Shown here piece by piece: positions 9,640-18,394 of a stretch of DNA of 64,000 nt (positions are counted from its first letter, which is position 1; every line of letters starts with the position of its first letter). A model generated the notes under the pieces. It saw only the letters and a list, made by a program, of their open reading frames with translations, searched no databases and was not told where the DNA came from. Position numbers and translations under genes: made by a program. The stretch lies in assembly GCA_946476985.1 (NCBI GenBank), contig CAMKWS010000003.1, positions 62,001-126,000 on the forward strand, read 5' to 3'. The DNA is from an uncultured Acetobacteraceae bacterium. GTDB taxonomy: Bacteria > Pseudomonadota > Alphaproteobacteria > Acetobacterales > Acetobacteraceae.

Positions 9640-10241
9640 CGCTTAACCGCCGCCACTTACTCACACTTCTTCCCCTCATCGGGGCAACAGGGCTAGGGCT
9701 GGGTTTTGCACGCATGCTCCAAGGCCTCACAACCGGCCGATTTGACCCACATGCGATTAATAACCCACTTACACATTACGCCGTCCCGCATTTTGCCCCC
9801 TTGTCGGGCTTAACGTCTTCTAGCACCCCTCAAGACCTATCTATTCCGGGCTTTTCCTATGAGGAACTTACCACAGCAAACCAGCCTATTTTACTGAATA
9901 TCTGGGCCTCATGGTGCCTACCCTGCGTGGAGGAACTCCCCTTCCTCACCAATTTGGCACATCGCCATACTCTACCGGGTGCCCCACCCCTCACCCTATG
10001 GGGAATGGCCTATAAAGATACACCCGCCAACGCAGAGCGTATCTTACAGCGCTACGGCCAACCCTTCCAACGGTTAGGGATAGATGATGACGGTACAACC
10101 GCTATAGAATGGGGCGTTACCGGCGTACCCGAGAGTTTTCTAATCCTACCTGGAGGACGCATTGTCTGGCATACTAGCTCCAGTCTAACAGAAGACCTCT
10201 ATCAAACAGAACTGCTTCCCCTTCTTCATTCCGCCTCATGA
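9636..10241 (+). CDS. ccmG: Thiol:disulfide oxidoreductase CcmG/DsbE
   Basis: A 201-residue membrane-tethered thioredoxin-fold protein that keeps apocytochrome or CcmH cysteines reduced in the periplasm. After an N-terminal anchor (about residues 7-28) the domain carries the active site WCLPC (C94, C97), the CcmG-specific acidic pair EE directly after it, and the cis-proline loop GVTGVPESFLI. The start overlaps the ccmF stop (ATGA), which favours it over an upstream in-frame ATG at 9543. It ends in another ATGA overlap with ccmH, so translation of F-G-H is probably coupled. Confidence 0.93.
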   Translation: MTLNRRHLLTLLPLIGATGLGLGFARMLQGLTTGRFDPHAINNPLTHYAVPHFAPLSGLTSSSTPQDLSIPGFSYEELTTANQPILLNIWASWCLPCVEELPFLTNLAHRHTLPGAPPLTLWGMAYKDTPANAERILQRYGQPFQRLGIDDDGTTAIEWGVTGVPESFLILPGGRIVWHTSSSLTEDLYQTELLPLLHSAS

Positions 10242-10702
10242 CACATTCATTCCGCCTCATCGCCAGCTTCACGCTATGCCTCATATGTGCCTCCACAAGC
10301 TATGCCGTAGAGACACCTGATGAAATGCTCCCTAACCCTATATTAGAGGCAAAGGCACAATCTCTCGGCCAGCAGTTACGCTGCCTTGTCTGCCAAAATG
10401 AGACGATTGAAGATAGTAGCGCTCCCCTTGCCCGTGACCTACGCCATATTGTCCGCCAGCAGCTCCAGCAAGGTCACAGTCCTGCGGAAATCAAACGATG
10501 GATGACCCAGCATTATGGGGAGTTCATCCATCTAAAACCGTCTTTTTCTGGGGTAACAATCTTCCTCTGGCTTACACCACTACTAAGCCTTACTCTTGCC
10601 TATCTTCTTGCTCGTCCCCTATGGCGTCGCCCAGCACATATTGCCGAACCCCTTTCAGAAAAAGAAAAGCTCCGCCTCCATAACCTAATCAAAAAGAATT
10701 AG
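10238..10702 (+). CDS. ccmH: Cytochrome c-type biogenesis protein CcmH (CcmL)
   Basis: A 154-residue protein with a signal peptide (residues 1-23, ending SYA), a short helical domain with the motif LRCLVCQNE (C49, C52), and a C-terminal membrane anchor (about residues 104-125). CcmH reduces or holds the apocytochrome CXXCH cysteines for CcmF. This is the short, one-domain form, with no fused TPR part. It overlaps ccmG by 4 bp and is followed 5 bp later by the ccmI-like gene. Confidence 0.95.
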   Translation: MTHSFRLIASFTLCLICASTSYAVETPDEMLPNPILEAKAQSLGQQLRCLVCQNETIEDSSAPLARDLRHIVRQQLQQGHSPAEIKRWMTQHYGEFIHLKPSFSGVTIFLWLTPLLSLTLAYLLARPLWRRPAHIAEPLSEKEKLRLHNLIKKN

Positions 10703-10707
10703 CCTCT

Positions 10708-11118
10708 ATGTCCTTACTCATCACTCTTATCATATGTCTCTTTGTAGGCCTGCCGATTGGCGTAAGCTTCTTTGTCCGTAAAAAGCTCACCTCACCTTCA
10801 AAAGATGATCCTACTATCGCTCTTTATAAAGACCGCCTTACAAAACTTGAGCAGGATTATAACGCCCAACTTATTGAACCTACGCATTATCAAGCAGCTA
10901 AGCTTGAAATTGAGCGCCAGCTGCTCGACTACATCCCCACACCTCCAGCCCATCTCACCCAAATACGTAAAGGCCACAAGCTGATTACGGCTGTGTCTCT
11001 GCTACTCATCCCATTTCTTGCGTTATTGTTATATGCGCTTAATGGAGAGCCATTGCTTGGCCCACATCCCACAAACACCATCCCTCCACATGCTGCATCT
11101 CAACCTTCACAGCCATAA
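10708..11118 (+). CDS. ccmI: CcmI-like protein, N-terminal domain only
   Basis: A 136-residue protein matching only the first part of CcmI (CycH). It has a membrane segment at residues 3-22, a cytoplasmic coiled region with the pattern YKDRLTKLEQDYNAQLI and YQAAKLEIERQLL, and a second membrane segment (about residues 92-110). The periplasmic TPR domain that binds apocytochrome in full-length CcmI (about 400 residues) is missing, and no frame downstream supplies it. Position directly after ccmH supports the identity. Another protein may supply apocytochrome capture. Confidence 0.8.
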   Translation: MSLLITLIICLFVGLPIGVSFFVRKKLTSPSKDDPTIALYKDRLTKLEQDYNAQLIEPTHYQAAKLEIERQLLDYIPTPPAHLTQIRKGHKLITAVSLLLIPFLALLLYALNGEPLLGPHPTNTIPPHAASQPSQP

Positions 11119-11129
11119 AGCACTACTCT

Positions 11130-11498
11130 ATGAAACGCTCCTTCTCCCTCCCCCGTACCGCAGCCACACGGCTTAAAACCGTACACTCACTCCCTAAAAC
11201 AAGCATGAGTGTATGCCCCTGCTGCCACCAGCCTCTGCGCAATACCGCAACCCATTGCACTCATTGTAAGGCCGATAAACATTTTGGCCCACTGGCAAGA
11301 GAAACACTCTTATGCGCACTCGCAGGCTCAGCATTGGTCCTCACTCTTACACGCCTCCTACTCCCACATTTCTTTTCACCACTCTCACCATGGTTGCTCA
11401 CCTTTACTATGGCTGGGCTGGGGATAGGCTTTATTTTTGCTCACTTTCGCTTTGCACAAGACCGCTGGATATGCCCACGACACATCCCTAAAAAATGA
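11130..11498 (+). CDS. Zinc-ribbon membrane protein, unknown function
   Basis: A 122-residue protein not recognised as a named family. Residues 29-46 hold two CXXC knuckles (CPCC and CTHC), a rubredoxin-like zinc ribbon. Two membrane segments follow (about residues 56-77 and 86-105), then a basic C-terminus. It starts 11 bp after the ccmI-like gene on the same strand and may belong to the ccm operon. A shorter start at M26 is possible, as neither ATG has a good SD. A role in cytochrome maturation is only a guess from position. Confidence 0.7.
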   Translation: MKRSFSLPRTAATRLKTVHSLPKTSMSVCPCCHQPLRNTATHCTHCKADKHFGPLARETLLCALAGSALVLTLTRLLLPHFFSPLSPWLLTFTMAGLGIGFIFAHFRFAQDRWICPRHIPKK

Positions 11499-11572
11499 CC
11501 CTCCCTACACTTTTCTGCATAGATGAGAGACAGTAAACTACCCCTGCTTGCTGCTAGCTAAAGGAATATGCC

Positions 11573-13240
11573 ATGCCATCGGCTTTGCCCCCCCGCTCCG
11601 TTCATCTCCAAAAGATGGACCTCCTCAATGACCCGTTCCTCAATAAAGGAACAGCCTTCTCACTAGAGGAGCGTAATGCCTTTCACCTCCACGGCCTCCT
11701 ACCAGCAGGGGTGCAGACATTAGATGAACAAGTAGCGCAAGCCTACAACAACATCATGGCCCTGCCAGATGTGCTGGCCAAGCATGTGCATATCCGCTCT
11801 ATCCAAGATACAAACGAAACATTATTCCACGCCCTGCTTGAACGGCATCTCAAAGAGATGATGCCGATCGTATACACTCCAGGTGTCGGCAAAGCCTGCC
11901 AAGAATTTTCCAAAATTTGGCAAAGACCACGTGGCCTATTTCTTTCCAGTGCGGATAAAGGCAAAATAGCTGAACGTCTCGCGGCCATCGCTTCAGATGA
12001 TATTCGCCTTATCATCGTCACAGATGGCGAGCGTATCTTAGGTCTCGGCGACCTAGGCGCAAATGGGATGGGCATCCCCATTGGTAAGCTCTCCCTCTAT
12101 ACCGCCTGTGCGGGGATCAACCCTTCCCTCATGCTCCCTGTCACATTGGATGTCGGCACAGAAAATACCACCCTGCGCGAGGACCCTGCCTATATCGGCA
12201 GCCGCACACCACGCCTGCGTGGCGCTGAATATGACAGCTTTATTGAAGAATTTGTCACCGCACTACAAGCACGCTGGCCAGAATGTCTCCTCCATTGGGA
12301 AGATTTCGCCGGACGTAATGCTGCCCCCCTGCTCAAGCGTTATCGTGACCGTCTGCCAAGCTTTAATGATGATATTCAAGGCACCGCGGGCATTGCCACT
12401 GCAGCAATCCTCAGCGGATTAAAAGCTAAAGGCGAAACTCTCTCTCAACAGCGCATCGCTTTTGCTGGCGGTGGTGCGGCCGGTATTGGTATTGCCACTC
12501 AACTTCTTGCTGCCATTGAAGCAGAAGGCCTCTCCCATGAAGACGCTCTGAGGTGCTTCTTCATCACTGACCGCAACGGCCTTCTTACCCATGATATGGA
12601 AAACCTAAGCGAAGGGCAGGCTCTCTTTGCGCGACAAGATGAAACTGCCACAAACGGACAAGGCCGCAGCTTGGCAGAGGTTATTCAACAAAATCATCCA
12701 ACCATCCTCATCGGCGTATCTGGCCAAGCAGGCCTCTTTGGTGAAGAGCTCATCCGCACCATGGCTGCCCACTGCCCACGTCCATTGATCTTCCCGCTCT
12801 CTAACCCAACCAGCCATGTTGAGGCCACACCACAAGACATCCTCACATGGACAAACGGCCAAGCGATCGTTAGCACAGGCAGCCCATTTGAGCCTGTCCA
12901 GTTCGAAGGCCGTAAGATCATCATCGATCAAACAAATAACTCTTACGTCTTCCCCGGTCTCGGGCTAGGCGCATTGGCATGTAAAGCTCGTAGCATTAGC
13001 GATGGTATGCTCATGGCCGCAGCAGAAGCCGTGGCAGAGGCCTCTCCTCTAAAAGATGGTGGAGAAACCCTCCTCCCACCTGTTGAGGAGATGTATTCCA
13101 TCGCTCTCAGTGTTGCCCGTGCGGTTGCTAAACAGGCTCTGGCTGAATCTCTCTGCCCAGACTTCGACAATGCCGAGCTTGAAAGCGCTCTCAAGGCCTT
13201 AAGCTGGCAGCCTCGCTATCGCCCTTATCAGGCTGTTTAA
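11573..13240 (+). CDS. maeA: NAD-dependent malic enzyme
   Basis: A 555-residue malic enzyme of the large (eukaryote/E. coli MaeA-like) type, converting malate to pyruvate and CO2 with reduction of NAD. Visible blocks: PIVYTPGVGKACQEFS near residue 100 (catalytic Tyr), VTDGERILGLGDLGANGMGI (malate and metal site), FNDDIQGTAGI, and the nucleotide-binding loop AGGGAAGIGIA. Length matches MaeA (about 565). AAAGGAAT directly precedes the ATG region. A strong hairpin at 13252-13285 follows, then fumarase, so both malate-consuming steps are clustered. Confidence 0.95.
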   Translation: MPSALPPRSVHLQKMDLLNDPFLNKGTAFSLEERNAFHLHGLLPAGVQTLDEQVAQAYNNIMALPDVLAKHVHIRSIQDTNETLFHALLERHLKEMMPIVYTPGVGKACQEFSKIWQRPRGLFLSSADKGKIAERLAAIASDDIRLIIVTDGERILGLGDLGANGMGIPIGKLSLYTACAGINPSLMLPVTLDVGTENTTLREDPAYIGSRTPRLRGAEYDSFIEEFVTALQARWPECLLHWEDFAGRNAAPLLKRYRDRLPSFNDDIQGTAGIATAAILSGLKAKGETLSQQRIAFAGGGAAGIGIATQLLAAIEAEGLSHEDALRCFFITDRNGLLTHDMENLSEGQALFARQDETATNGQGRSLAEVIQQNHPTILIGVSGQAGLFGEELIRTMAAHCPRPLIFPLSNPTSHVEATPQDILTWTNGQAIVSTGSPFEPVQFEGRKIIIDQTNNSYVFPGLGLGALACKARSISDGMLMAAAEAVAEASPLKDGGETLLPPVEEMYSIALSVARAVAKQALAESLCPDFDNAELESALKALSWQPRYRPYQAV

Positions 13241-13251
13241 TCGTCTCTCCT

Positions 13252-13289
13252 CCCCATTGCCACAGTCCTCCCTGTGGTAATGGGGCTTT
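13252..13289 (+). terminator. Hairpin between maeA and fumC
   Basis: Two 14-base arms (13252-13265 and 13272-13285) pair fully apart from one G-U, with a 6-base loop. The tail is CTTTCC rather than a pure T-run, so it may terminate or stabilise the maeA 3' end. It starts 11 bp after the maeA stop. Confidence 0.6.
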
Positions 13290-13318
13290 CCTTCCCGCAA
13301 GCAGGATCACCTTTCCCC

Positions 13319-14725
13319 ATGGCACACCGCACCGAAACAGATGGCCTCGGCCCGATTGATGTCCCCCAAGATGCTCTTTGGGGTGCGCAAACGCAGCGTT
13401 CTCTCCGTTATTTTAGTATTGGCCGTGAGTTAATCCCTCACGAAATGATTGAGGCTTACGCCATCCTTAAACGGGCCTGCGCTACAGCCAACGCCGCAAG
13501 CGGCCGCCTGACAGTTGAGCGTGCTGATCTCATCACCCGTATTTGCGATGAGATCATGAGCGGAATGCATGACCGTATGTTCCCTCTCCATGTATGGATG
13601 ACCGGCTCCGGTACGCAGTTCAATATGAATGTAAATGAGGTCATCGCAAACCGTGCAAGCCAGATCACTGGCCACCCTTTAGGCAGCAAGAACCCACTGC
13701 ACCCCAATGACCATGTAAATATGGCACAATCCACCAATGATACATTCCCAAGCGCAATGTACATTGCCAGTGCCTTAGCAACACATCGCCGTCTCTTGCC
13801 TGCCTTGCAACGCATCCGCAATGCCATTGCACAAAAGGCCGCTAAATGGGCGCATATCGTTAAAGTCGGACGTACACATCTGCAAGATGCTGTCCCCATC
13901 ACCCTCGGGCAGGAATGGGAAGGTTATGTCGGCATGTTAGATGAAAATATCCAGCGGCTTGAACAAGCACGTGATGGTCTCCTCCCCCTTGCTCTAGGTG
14001 GCACCGCTCTTGGTACAGGGGTGAATACCGACCCTCAATTTGCAACACGTGCATGTGCAGAGATTGCGCGCCTTACTTCTCTAAACTTCACCAGTGGAGA
14101 GAATAAATTCGCCCTTCATGGCGCGCATGATGCCCTCGTGCATCTTTCTGGCTGCCTTCGTACCCTTGCAGGCAGCCTCTTTAAAATTGCAAATGACATT
14201 CGCCTGCTCGCTTGTGGGCCTCGTGCTGGGCTAGGTGAACTCAACCTACCTATCAACGAGCCTGGCTCCTCGATCATGCCTGGAAAAATTAATCCCACAC
14301 AAGCTGAGGCGCTCACAATGCTTTGCCTACAAGTTATGGGCAATGACGTTGTCGTAGGCATGGGCGGTGCTAGCGGTATGCTGGATATGAACGCTTATAA
14401 GCCTCTCATGATCCAGAATATTATGCAGAGCCTCACATTGTTGCATGATGGCATGGAAAATTTCCGCTCTTTCTTAATTGAAGGCACGACCGCTCATGAG
14501 GAGCATATCCGCCAGCAGCTTGACCATTCCCTCGTGCTCGTCACCGCGCTATCGCCAAGCATTGGGTATGATAAAGCCTCCCAAGTCGCTCACCATGCGG
14601 TCAAAAACGGGCTCAGCCCTCGCCAAAGTGCGCTAGATCTCGGCTTCATGACGGGTGAGGAATATGACAAGGTCGCAGACCCTACCCTCATGCTCCAGCC
14701 CAATATCACCCCTCCTAAGGGCTAA
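13319..14725 (+). CDS. fumC: Fumarate hydratase, class II
   Basis: A 468-residue class II (iron-independent) fumarase interconverting fumarate and malate. The family signature [13 protein letters not shown] lies near residue 317, with earlier blocks [33 protein letters not shown] and [16 protein letters not shown]. The start at 13319 gives the usual length (about 463); an in-frame ATG at 13274 falls inside the maeA terminator hairpin and is rejected. A strong terminator follows 14 bp after the stop. Confidence 0.96.
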   Translation: MAHRTETDGLGPIDVPQDALWGAQTQRSLRYFSIGRELIPHEMIEAYAILKRACATANAASGRLTVERADLITRICDEIMSGMHDRMFPLHVWMTGSGTQFNMNVNEVIANRASQITGHPLGSKNPLHPNDHVNMAQSTNDTFPSAMYIASALATHRRLLPALQRIRNAIAQKAAKWAHIVKVGRTHLQDAVPITLGQEWEGYVGMLDENIQRLEQARDGLLPLALGGTALGTGVNTDPQFATRACAEIARLTSLNFTSGENKFALHGAHDALVHLSGCLRTLAGSLFKIANDIRLLACGPRAGLGELNLPINEPGSSIMPGKINPTQAEALTMLCLQVMGNDVVVGMGGASGMLDMNAYKPLMIQNIMQSLTLLHDGMENFRSFLIEGTTAHEEHIRQQLDHSLVLVTALSPSIGYDKASQVAHHAVKNGLSPRQSALDLGFMTGEEYDKVADPTLMLQPNITPPKG

Positions 14726-14739
14726 GACATAAGCCCACA

Positions 14740-14776
14740 AAAAGCCCCGCACAATTAATATGTGCGGGGCTTTTTT
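14740..14776 (+). terminator. Rho-independent terminator after fumC, usable in both directions
   Basis: The arm at 14740-14753 (AAAAGCCCCGCACA) pairs with its complement at 14761-14774 around a 7-base loop, followed by a T-run. The A-run on the other side makes it also suitable for purF, which converges from 14814. Confidence 0.92.
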
Positions 14777-14813
14777 ATAACTACGACTCTATGCGTATAT
14801 CGCAATAACAGAC

Positions 14814-16256
14814 TTACTCTTGGAGCAGTTTGCCATCCCGATCCACCAACGTGATAGGATAATCACCAGAGAAACACGCATCGCAATTTGTCTCGTTTTC
14901 TTCTGGGCGCCCCTCATGGCCAAGCGCACGATATAGGCCATCAAAGCTGATAAATGCCAAACTATCGGCATTAATCGCTTCACGCATTTCTTCTAGCGTA
15001 TGACGTGCCGCCAGGAGATGCTTCTCGGAGGGGGTATCAATCCCATAGAAACATGGGTGCTTTGTTGGGGGGGAAGTAATGCGCATATGCACTTCCTTCG
15101 CCCCGGCCGCACGCACCATATCCACAATCTTACGAGAGGTCGTCCCACGCACGATGGAATCATCTACCAAGATCACTCTGCGCCCTTCCAGCACAGCTTT
15201 ATTGGCAGAATGTTTCATCTTCACGCCGAGATTACGCACCTGATCTGTTGGCTGAATAAAGGTACGGCCCACATAATGGTTACGCACAATCCCCATCTCG
15301 TAAGGCAGTCCACTCTCATGAGCATAGCCAATAGCTGATGGCACGCCGGAATCCGGCACAGGCACAACCACATCAGCCTCTAGCCCGCTCTCACGCGCAA
15401 GCTCCCGGCCAATACGCTCACGCACTTCATAAACGGACTTCCCTTCCAGAACGGAGTCCGGCCGTGCAAAATAAATATATTCAAAAATGCAGAAACGGCG
15501 CCCAGACTCAGCAAAGGGACGAAGAGATTTCACACCCTCAGCATTAATAACAACCATCTCGCCCGGTTCTAGGTCACGCACATAATCTGCGCCAATAATA
15601 TCCAGCGCACATGTTTCACTTGCGAGTACCCAACCACCGCTTTTCTTTTCATAACCCGGCATACGCCCTAACACGAGCGGCCGTACACCCAACGGGTCAC
15701 GCATGCCCATCAGGCCATTATCTGGTGTCAGCGCAATAAGGGAATATGCCCCTTTAATCTTCTTCGCCGCATCCATCAAACGATCCATCACCGTATCATA
15801 AAGTGAGATCGCAATGAGATGGACAATGACTTCCGTATCCATTGTGGAATGGAAAATACACCCACGTTGTACCAATGCTTTGCGCAAGGTCGCAGCATTG
15901 GTGAGATTCCCATTATGAGCAACCGCTAAGCCACCAAAGGCATAATCTGCATAAATTGGCTGTACATTCCGTACATGCGTGCCACCTGTCGTACCATAAC
16001 GGTTATGACCAATAGCCGCCTCACCCGGTAGGCCTTGTATCACCTCTTGGCTACCAAATACCTCACCTACAAGGCCAAGCGCTTTATGTTGGTGAAAAGA
16101 TGCACCATCAAAGCTGACAATACCGGCCGCTTCCTGGCCACGATGTTGAAGGGCATGCAAGCCCAGTGCTGTAAGTGCTGCCGCATTTGGCACACCCCAT
16201 GCACCAAAAACACCGCATTCCTCATAAGGACGACTGGACGATTCAGGAAAAGACAT
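14814..16256 (-). CDS. purF: Amidophosphoribosyltransferase
   Basis: A 480-residue glutamine PRPP amidotransferase, the first committed step of purine synthesis. The Ntn-hydrolase cysteine is C14 in EECGVFG, exposed after removal of a short propeptide. The PRPP loop VILVDDSIVRGTT is present. Cysteines in FCIFEYIYF, HPCFYGIDTP and NCDAC match the four ligands of the [4Fe-4S] cluster of Bacillus-type PurF, so this enzyme is probably oxygen-sensitive and of that type. cvpA lies 153 bp upstream on the same strand, the common cvpA-purF pairing. Confidence 0.97.
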   Translation of the reverse strand: MSFPESSSRPYEECGVFGAWGVPNAAALTALGLHALQHRGQEAAGIVSFDGASFHQHKALGLVGEVFGSQEVIQGLPGEAAIGHNRYGTTGGTHVRNVQPIYADYAFGGLAVAHNGNLTNAATLRKALVQRGCIFHSTMDTEVIVHLIAISLYDTVMDRLMDAAKKIKGAYSLIALTPDNGLMGMRDPLGVRPLVLGRMPGYEKKSGGWVLASETCALDIIGADYVRDLEPGEMVVINAEGVKSLRPFAESGRRFCIFEYIYFARPDSVLEGKSVYEVRERIGRELARESGLEADVVVPVPDSGVPSAIGYAHESGLPYEMGIVRNHYVGRTFIQPTDQVRNLGVKMKHSANKAVLEGRRVILVDDSIVRGTTSRKIVDMVRAAGAKEVHMRITSPPTKHPCFYGIDTPSEKHLLAARHTLEEMREAINADSLAFISFDGLYRALGHEGRPEENETNCDACFSGDYPITLVDRDGKLLQE

Positions 16257-16409
16257 AACGATTGGGCAAACCTGTCGGGAGAATCTTCCCGCTCATATCT
16301 AGTGACACCGCGACGCAAACCAGAAAACCCAGCAAAACCGCCAGCTAACAGCATCCTTTAAGGCGGAGCATCAGGCAGGCAATACAGCACAGGCGTTTCC
16401 GTCCCCCTC

Positions 16410-16964
16410 TCAATGGCTATTTGAGGACATAAACGCAAGATGTTCTGACCAGGAAACAGGAATATATCCCTGAAAGATTTCTACGCCACGCACGACATAT
16501 GGAGCAAAAACACTCCCTTTTATGGCAGTTTCCAGCCAATCTTGAGCTAAAAAACCACCGGCGCAAAAAAGCAACACTAAAATAACATATCCACGCAGCA
16601 CACCAAAGCCAGCCCCTAGCAGGGTATCCAACGCCCCTGAAAGCACTTGGCGCGCTACACGTGCCAGCTGCGATGTGATGAGATTTAGGACAATCAATAC
16701 CACAATAAACAAGACAACGCGCCCCCCCCATATGAAGAGGCCAGACTCTCTTACCGAAGGAGCAACCAACCGCCCAAACAGCTCAATAACTGCTCCACCG
16801 CAGCGTACAACGAAAAAGAAGCTACCCACCCATACTAGCAATGCCCCACTCTCTTTCGAGAAGCCACGGAACATTCCCCAAAATGCGGATAAACACACTA
16901 CCAGCAATAAAACCCAATCTGTCGCACCTAGATGCTCTAAAAACGTCCCATGCTGGTTTGTCAT
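16410..16964 (-). CDS. cvpA: CvpA family membrane protein
   Basis: A 184-residue inner-membrane protein with four hydrophobic segments and the family blocks TDWVLLLVVCLSAFWGMFRG and LDTLLGAGFGVLRGYVI. CvpA was first linked to colicin V production and is commonly found next to purF, as here. Its biochemical role is not settled; a part in envelope stress resistance has been proposed in other bacteria. In many alphaproteobacteria radA precedes cvpA; it is not present in this window. Confidence 0.92.
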   Translation of the reverse strand: MTNQHGTFLEHLGATDWVLLLVVCLSAFWGMFRGFSKESGALLVWVGSFFFVVRCGGAVIELFGRLVAPSVRESGLFIWGGRVVLFIVVLIVLNLITSQLARVARQVLSGALDTLLGAGFGVLRGYVILVLLFCAGGFLAQDWLETAIKGSVFAPYVVRGVEIFQGYIPVSWSEHLAFMSSNSH

Positions 16965-16997
16965 TCTCTCTCCCCTTGCTGCCCTATTCCTTGTCCT

Positions 16998-17309
16998 CTA
17001 AGGCAGTTTTGTCGAGCGATAAGGCCCACCTTTACGCGCCCGAATACCCCGTTTGAGCAAATCACTTGATAGCTCAATCCGTTCATTTAGCTCGTGCCAT
17101 ATTTCAGTCGCAGCAATATCATGCAAGCCCCAAAGTGCTTCTAACTGCTCTAAAAAGCCGGCACTCTCTCTTACTAAGCTCTCTTTATCTTTCCGCAAAT
17201 ACGTCCATACACAACTCGTTGCTTGTGCTGTGAGTTGCTCATATTTGCCCCACCCCTGAGAGGAGCTTTCTCTATCCTGTGCTGGTATGGGGTATTTGGC
17301 ATCTGTCAT
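16998..17309 (-). CDS. Hypothetical protein (103 aa)
   Basis: A soluble, helix-rich 103-residue protein with many charged residues, no membrane segment and no signal peptide. I do not recognise a family. The ATG at 17309 has GGAG 7 bases upstream; the upstream in-frame ATG at 17321 lacks one. It is 33 bp before cvpA on the same strand and may be transcribed with cvpA-purF. Codon use looks like its neighbours, which supports a real gene. Confidence 0.65.
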   Translation of the reverse strand: MTDAKYPIPAQDRESSSQGWGKYEQLTAQATSCVWTYLRKDKESLVRESAGFLEQLEALWGLHDIAATEIWHELNERIELSSDLLKRGIRARKGGPYRSTKLP

Positions 17310-17686
17310 ATGGTGCTCCATTCACTGCTTTTTCTTTCTTCCTGGCACCGCAGAAATGAAACATTACACATTTCGTAAGGCGGAGAAGGATAAACCAACA
17401 TCCATACTCACGCCACCAACCCCTCGAAATTGAGACACTTCCTCATGACACATTTATGTGATGTGGATTATGTCCCTTCTTTACACACGTCAAATGAAAT
17501 TTTGTCTAGATTTACTTTATAAGTTCAACCATGCACAAGAACACAAATAAAAAGAATATCCAATGCAAATAAATCGAAAATATCTCTCCACCACATAAGA
17601 AAGACTTCCCCTCTAATTGAGATGCTTTTATATGGTGTCGTTTACTTTTTAATAACCTAAACCTTCTCAAAAAAGGGAGGTGTCCT
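17310..17686 (+). other. 377 bp AT-rich intergenic region before the two-partner-secretion genes
   Basis: No gene was found. The stretch 17500-17680 is clearly richer in A+T than the flanking coding DNA. It contains several promoter-like words (for example TTTACA at 17480 and TATAAG at 17517) but no pair with convincing spacing. It ends with a very strong SD (AAGGGAGGTG) before the ATG at 17687. A divergent promoter for the cvpA-side operon must also lie here. Confidence 0.5.
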
Positions 17687-18394
17687 ATGCCAACACCGCG
17701 TATATTCCCTTATATATCCACTCTTATTCTATTTCCGGGAATAATGGCTATATTCCCTCATATAACTTACGCCCAAAGCATCCCTGTTGCTGGCTACTCC
17801 CCTGGAGCTCGAAGCGCTACAACCGCCAACACCATGCTCGATAGTGTTGTGGGAAACTCTTATTCTCCTGTCAAAAAACAAACAGCAGCAACAGGCGATC
17901 TCTACCATATCTCCTCTGACGGTACGATCACCGCACCAAATGGGCTCCTCATCAGCACAGGATTAGGACAAGCGAGCAACCAGGCACGCCTTTCTTCTTC
18001 CCAACATGCCGCCCCTGTTCATTCGCAATATCGCTTTGGCCTCACACGCCGCGGTAAAGGCTTTGAGACCGTCATCATCGGTGTAAGCGAACAACCCACC
18101 CTTACCACCTCCGTACATGATGCCCCCACAGCCCGATGCGCAACATTAAACGCCTCCTTTGCGCCTTCTAATATTTACGTCATCCCCGGGGGATGCGCTC
18201 ATACCGGCAAAAGTGATCGTGCGTTAACGCTCGATGCCGCAACAGAGCTTGCCAATGCTGATGGCAATATCTTTACCCTGGCAGGCAACCGCTCTGCCGA
18301 ACATTACATTACAGATGCACATTTCCTGCCTAATGGGGATGTCGAACTCACAAGCACATCTTCACATCCCTCCAATATGCCGGCCTCACCGTGA
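17687..18394 (+). CDS. Small secreted protein encoded with TpsB, unknown function
   Basis: A 235-residue protein. Residues 1-29 form a signal peptide ending TYAQ, and the rest is polar, Ser/Thr/Ala-rich and without membrane segments. Two cysteines (in ARCATLN and GGCAHTG) could form one disulfide. It lacks the N-terminal TPS domain motifs (NPNL, NPNGI) and the length of a TpsA exoprotein. The very strong SD suggests high expression. It overlaps the next gene by 4 bp (GTGA), so the products are probably made together. It could be a periplasmic helper or a surface protein. I do not recognise the family. Confidence 0.8.
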   Translation: MPTPRIFPYISTLILFPGIMAIFPHITYAQSIPVAGYSPGARSATTANTMLDSVVGNSYSPVKKQTAATGDLYHISSDGTITAPNGLLISTGLGQASNQARLSSSQHAAPVHSQYRFGLTRRGKGFETVIIGVSEQPTLTTSVHDAPTARCATLNASFAPSNIYVIPGGCAHTGKSDRALTLDAATELANADGNIFTLAGNRSAEHYITDAHFLPNGDVELTSTSSHPSNMPASP

